Assembly (NCBI GenBank): GCA_050633785.1
Contig: JBOEHE010000044.1
Span: 1 to 64,000 of the forward strand
Direction of reading: 5' to 3'
Source of the DNA: CALKZN01 sp050633785
Lineage (GTDB): Bacteria; Pseudomonadota; Gammaproteobacteria; Arenicellales; Arenicellaceae
Length of the DNA stretch: 64,000 bases
Shown in pieces: positions 61,774 through 64,000 of the stretch. Within the stretch, counting starts at the first letter, position 1. Each line of letters begins with the position of its first letter. The translations under genes were made by a program, and so were the position numbers. The notes below the pieces were generated by a model, which saw nothing but the letters and a program-made list of their open reading frames with translations, searched no databases and was not told where the DNA came from.

Positions 61774-62610
61774 ATGAGACGAATTGTATATTTTCTGGCG
61801 ACTAACTTTGCGATTTTGCTGGTGTTGGGCGTTGTGTTATCAATTGCTACTCCTTATTTACCTCCGGAGTTGCGTAATGGATTGGGTGGAAACCTGCTGA
61901 TTGCTGCTGTTTTTGGAGTTGGTGGTGCTTTTATTTCATTGATGATGTCAAAATCGGCGGCCAAGCGTATGGCTGGGCTGCAAATGATCGACTCTCCTTC
62001 AAATGAAACAGAGCGTTGGTTGGTTGAAACGGTAGCTCGCCAGGCTGAACAGGCCGGAATTGGCATGCCTGAGGTGGGAATTTTTGGTGCACCTGAGCCG
62101 AATGCCTTTGCCACTGGAGCCAGCAGGAACAATGCATTGGTCGCTGTCAGTGTTGGCCTTTTGAACAATATGAGTCGTAACGAAGTTGAAGCGGTTCTCG
62201 GACATGAAGTGTCGCATATTGCCAATGGTGATATGGTCACGATGACTCTATTGCAAGGTATTATGAATACTTTTGTGTTCTTTTTTGCTCGCATAGTCGC
62301 TCAACGGTTTGGACGAAATGGTCTTGCTTATTTTGCAACCTATATGGCTGCTCAGGCTATCTTTGGTGTTCTGGCTAGTGTCGTCACATCACATTTCAGC
62401 CGCTCGCGCGAATATCGGGCTGATGAAGGTGGTGCCAGGTTGTCCAGCAAGCAAGATATGATTGCTGCTCTGGAACGTTTAAAAATGGGACAAGCCGGTG
62501 AATTGCCTAATCAATTGGCCGCGTTTGGCATCTCAACAGGGGCTAAACAACTGTTTTCAACGCATCCTCCTCTGGATGATCGTATCGAGGCTTTGCGAAA
62601 TAATAGTTAA
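61774..62610 (+). CDS. htpX: Membrane protease HtpX
   Basis: A 278-aa zinc metalloprotease of the inner membrane that degrades misfolded membrane proteins. The ATG at 61774 with GAGG six bases upstream is preferred to a TTG at 61759. The zinc site is HEVSH (residues 144-148), and the third ligand Glu lies in SREYRADEGGA. Two N-terminal and two central membrane segments are visible. NAFATGASRNNALVAVSVGL is diagnostic. The length is normal. Confidence 0.95.
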   Translation: MRRIVYFLATNFAILLVLGVVLSIATPYLPPELRNGLGGNLLIAAVFGVGGAFISLMMSKSAAKRMAGLQMIDSPSNETERWLVETVARQAEQAGIGMPEVGIFGAPEPNAFATGASRNNALVAVSVGLLNNMSRNEVEAVLGHEVSHIANGDMVTMTLLQGIMNTFVFFFARIVAQRFGRNGLAYFATYMAAQAIFGVLASVVTSHFSRSREYRADEGGARLSSKQDMIAALERLKMGQAGELPNQLAAFGISTGAKQLFSTHPPLDDRIEALRNNS

Positions 62611-62639
62611 TGATTTATCGAAAATAAATTGTGAGAATA

Positions 62640-62767
62640 ATGCGGGTAGGAAGGTCTACTAAGATAAGGACTTAAAAAATCCTTAAACTACTCACTTCTA
62701 CTTCTCATGAGCGGTGCAAGCCGCAGGTTGAGAATTAAGGCGGAACATTTATGTTCCGCCTTTTTTT
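62640..62767 (+). ncRNA. Candidate structured small RNA with terminator
   Basis: Non-coding stretch with three successive hairpins. AAGGA/TCCTT lies near 62668-62686. A two-part stem follows near 62700-62733 (outer TTCTCA with TGAGAA, inner GCGG with CCGC). The third is a perfect intrinsic terminator. This array is typical of trans-acting small RNAs or of a 3'-UTR-derived RNA from htpX. No known RNA family was recognised and no promoter was defined. Confidence 0.4.
62739..62767 (+). terminator. Intrinsic terminator downstream of htpX
   Basis: GGCGGAACAT and ATGTTCCGCC form a perfect 10-bp stem with a TT loop, followed by seven T residues. Confidence 0.93.
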
Positions 62768-62937
62768 GTTGCTTGACAGTGATATTGTCTATTGAGCATG
62801 TAGAGTGTTGCTGATTACTCTGAAAAGCGTGTCTCTTAAGTTACTATTGATCATGACTCTCTGCTCATATCCTGCCGGTTATAACATGACAAGGACACTC
62901 ACAGAGATAATCACAAAGAGCACACTTCAGCTTGTTT

Positions 62938-64000
62938 TTACTTCAAATCAAAACGATCAAGTTTCATTACTTTGGACCAAGCTTTGACAAAATCCTGAGC
63001 AAATCGTTGTTTCGAATTGTCATATGCATATACTTCGGCAATAGCTCGCAACTCTGAGTTTGATCCAAAAATTAAATCAACAGGAGTGGCGGTATATCTC
63101 ACTTTACCTGTGACAAGATCAACACCTTCATAGATGCCATCCTTACTGCTCTTTCTCCATTGGGTTGACATGTCTAACAAGTTAACAAAAAAATCATTGT
63201 TTAGAGTTCCCGGTTTGGATGTCAACAGACCATGAGTTCCATTTGCATTGGCACCTAATGCACGCATGCCACCGATGAGAACGGTCATCTCTGGTACTGT
63301 CAGATCCAGTTGATCGGCTTTATCGATGAGCATTTCTGTTGGTGAACGATAGCTGGTATTTACATCGAAATAGTTGCGAAAACCGTCTGCCGCAGGTTTT
63401 AGTAAATCAAATGATGCAACATCCGTTTGGGCTTGTGTAGCGTCGCCGCGCCCAGCTGAAAAAGGCACGCTTAAGCTGATTTCAGCGTCTTTAGCTGCTC
63501 TTTCAATCGCTGCAGCGCCGCCCAGTACAATAAGGTCAGCGAGGGAAACATTCTTACTGCCAGACGTGCTGTTGAAATTATTTTGTATCGTCTTGAGTTT
63601 ACCAAGCACCTTTGCTATCTCTTGAGGGTTATTCACCTCCCAATCCTTTTGAGGAGCTAAGGCGATACGAGCTCCATTTGCACCACCTCGTTTGTCTCCA
63701 GAACGGAAGCTGGATGCTGATGCCCAGGCCGTACGAACCAACTCCTGGACACTCAAGCCGGATTGCATAATAGTGCTTTTAAGAGTCTTAATATCCTGAT
63801 TGGTCACTAAGTCGTAATCAACGGCAGAAATCGGGTCTTGCCAAATTAACTCTTCGCTGGGAAACCCATCGCCCAAATAACGTGTACGTGGTCCCATATC
63901 ACGATGGGTTAATTTGTACCAGGCTTTGGCGAAGGCCGATTGATACTCTTCAGGGTTCGCTAAGAAACGCTCTGCGATGGCTTTGTATTGCGGGTCAAAC
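62938..64000 (-). CDS. katG: Catalase-peroxidase KatG, C-terminal part (5' truncated by window)
   Basis: The coding frame runs from the right edge of the window (KAIAERFLANPEEYQSAFAK, then AWYKLTHRDMGPRTRYLGD) to the stop at 62938, giving about 353 residues of a roughly 720-aa enzyme. These cover the end of the heme domain and the whole C-terminal domain, which is a peroxidase-fold duplicate lacking heme. FPSEELIWQDP, GSNSELRAIAEVYA and the terminal MKLDRFDLK are diagnostic. KatG detoxifies hydrogen peroxide. The heme-ligand His and the Trp-Tyr-Met adduct lie mostly outside the window. Confidence 0.96.
   Translation of the reverse strand, partial: FDPQYKAIAERFLANPEEYQSAFAKAWYKLTHRDMGPRTRYLGDGFPSEELIWQDPISAVDYDLVTNQDIKTLKSTIMQSGLSVQELVRTAWASASSFRSGDKRGGANGARIALAPQKDWEVNNPQEIAKVLGKLKTIQNNFNSTSGSKNVSLADLIVLGGAAAIERAAKDAEISLSVPFSAGRGDATQAQTDVASFDLLKPAADGFRNYFDVNTSYRSPTEMLIDKADQLDLTVPEMTVLIGGMRALGANANGTHGLLTSKPGTLNNDFFVNLLDMSTQWRKSSKDGIYEGVDLVTGKVRYTATPVDLIFGSNSELRAIAEVYAYDNSKQRFAQDFVKAWSKVMKLDRFDLK

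Overview
This window is from a Gram-negative chromosome, most likely a marine, host-associated gammaproteobacterium. The signs are an NhaD-type Na+/H+ antiporter, outer-membrane phospholipase A, choline/betaine genes, HtpX, KatG, two sets of type III secretion (T3SS) genes, and moderately AT-rich DNA. An Oceanospirillales/Endozoicomonas-like bacterium is a guess. No rRNA, tRNA or CRISPR array was seen.

Layout. 1-2.5 kb: the tail of one T3SS operon (sctN-like ATPase cut by the window edge, a small exported protein, an SctO-like coiled coil and an SctP-position protein). 2.7-6.5 kb: choline/betaine uptake (two orphan substrate-binding proteins, a hydrolase, divergent betI with a palindromic operator). 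7-11.3 kb: MscS-like channel, pldA and nhaD, the last two convergent on a shared terminator. 11.5-18.6 kb: a LysR-controlled amino-acid cluster (Asp/Glu racemase, a polar amino-acid ABC transporter, an orphan TRAP binding protein, a second ABC binding protein); an aspartase gene lies further on at 58 kb.

19-31.6 kb: a second, nearly complete T3SS core operon in the order small Ala-rich protein, I, D, J, K, L, STAS protein, V, N, O, Q, R, S, T, U. It has no recognisable SctP, needle, translocon or gatekeeper gene, and its SctU lacks the NPTH self-cleavage motif. Directly downstream is one 3842-residue ORF (32.1-43.6 kb) with no signal peptide: a disordered Pro-rich N-terminus, an EEMGH-type domain, an amidohydrolase-like domain split by repeat-bearing insertions, and a hydrophobic C-terminus. 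It is the best candidate for a giant T3SS effector or toxin.

43.7-51.5 kb: a regulatory pair (sigma-like protein and short anti-sigma-like protein), then a mosaic island of about 5 kb. The island holds a broken gene, an integron-integrase remnant, a 542-aa unknown protein with a toxin-like layout, a truncated IS1380-family transposase and an IS66-family element. It is bracketed exactly by a perfect 91-bp direct repeat. 51.5-55 kb: a lipoprotein, the secretin sctC (with a TonB-C-like extra domain) and a small unknown protein. 55.6-64 kb: AraC-type and LuxR-type regulators, aspA, a metallophosphoesterase, a TerB-like protein, a GNAT acetyltransferase, htpX, a possible structured RNA, and the C-terminal half of katG.

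How it fits together: the export core (SctJ/D rings, SctRSTUV, SctKLNOQ) and the distant SctC would form one injectisome whose likely cargo is the neighbouring giant protein. The mosaic island now lies between the core and its secretin, and the sigma, AraC and LuxR genes around it are candidate regulators. All functions are read from sequence by eye; no database search was possible.
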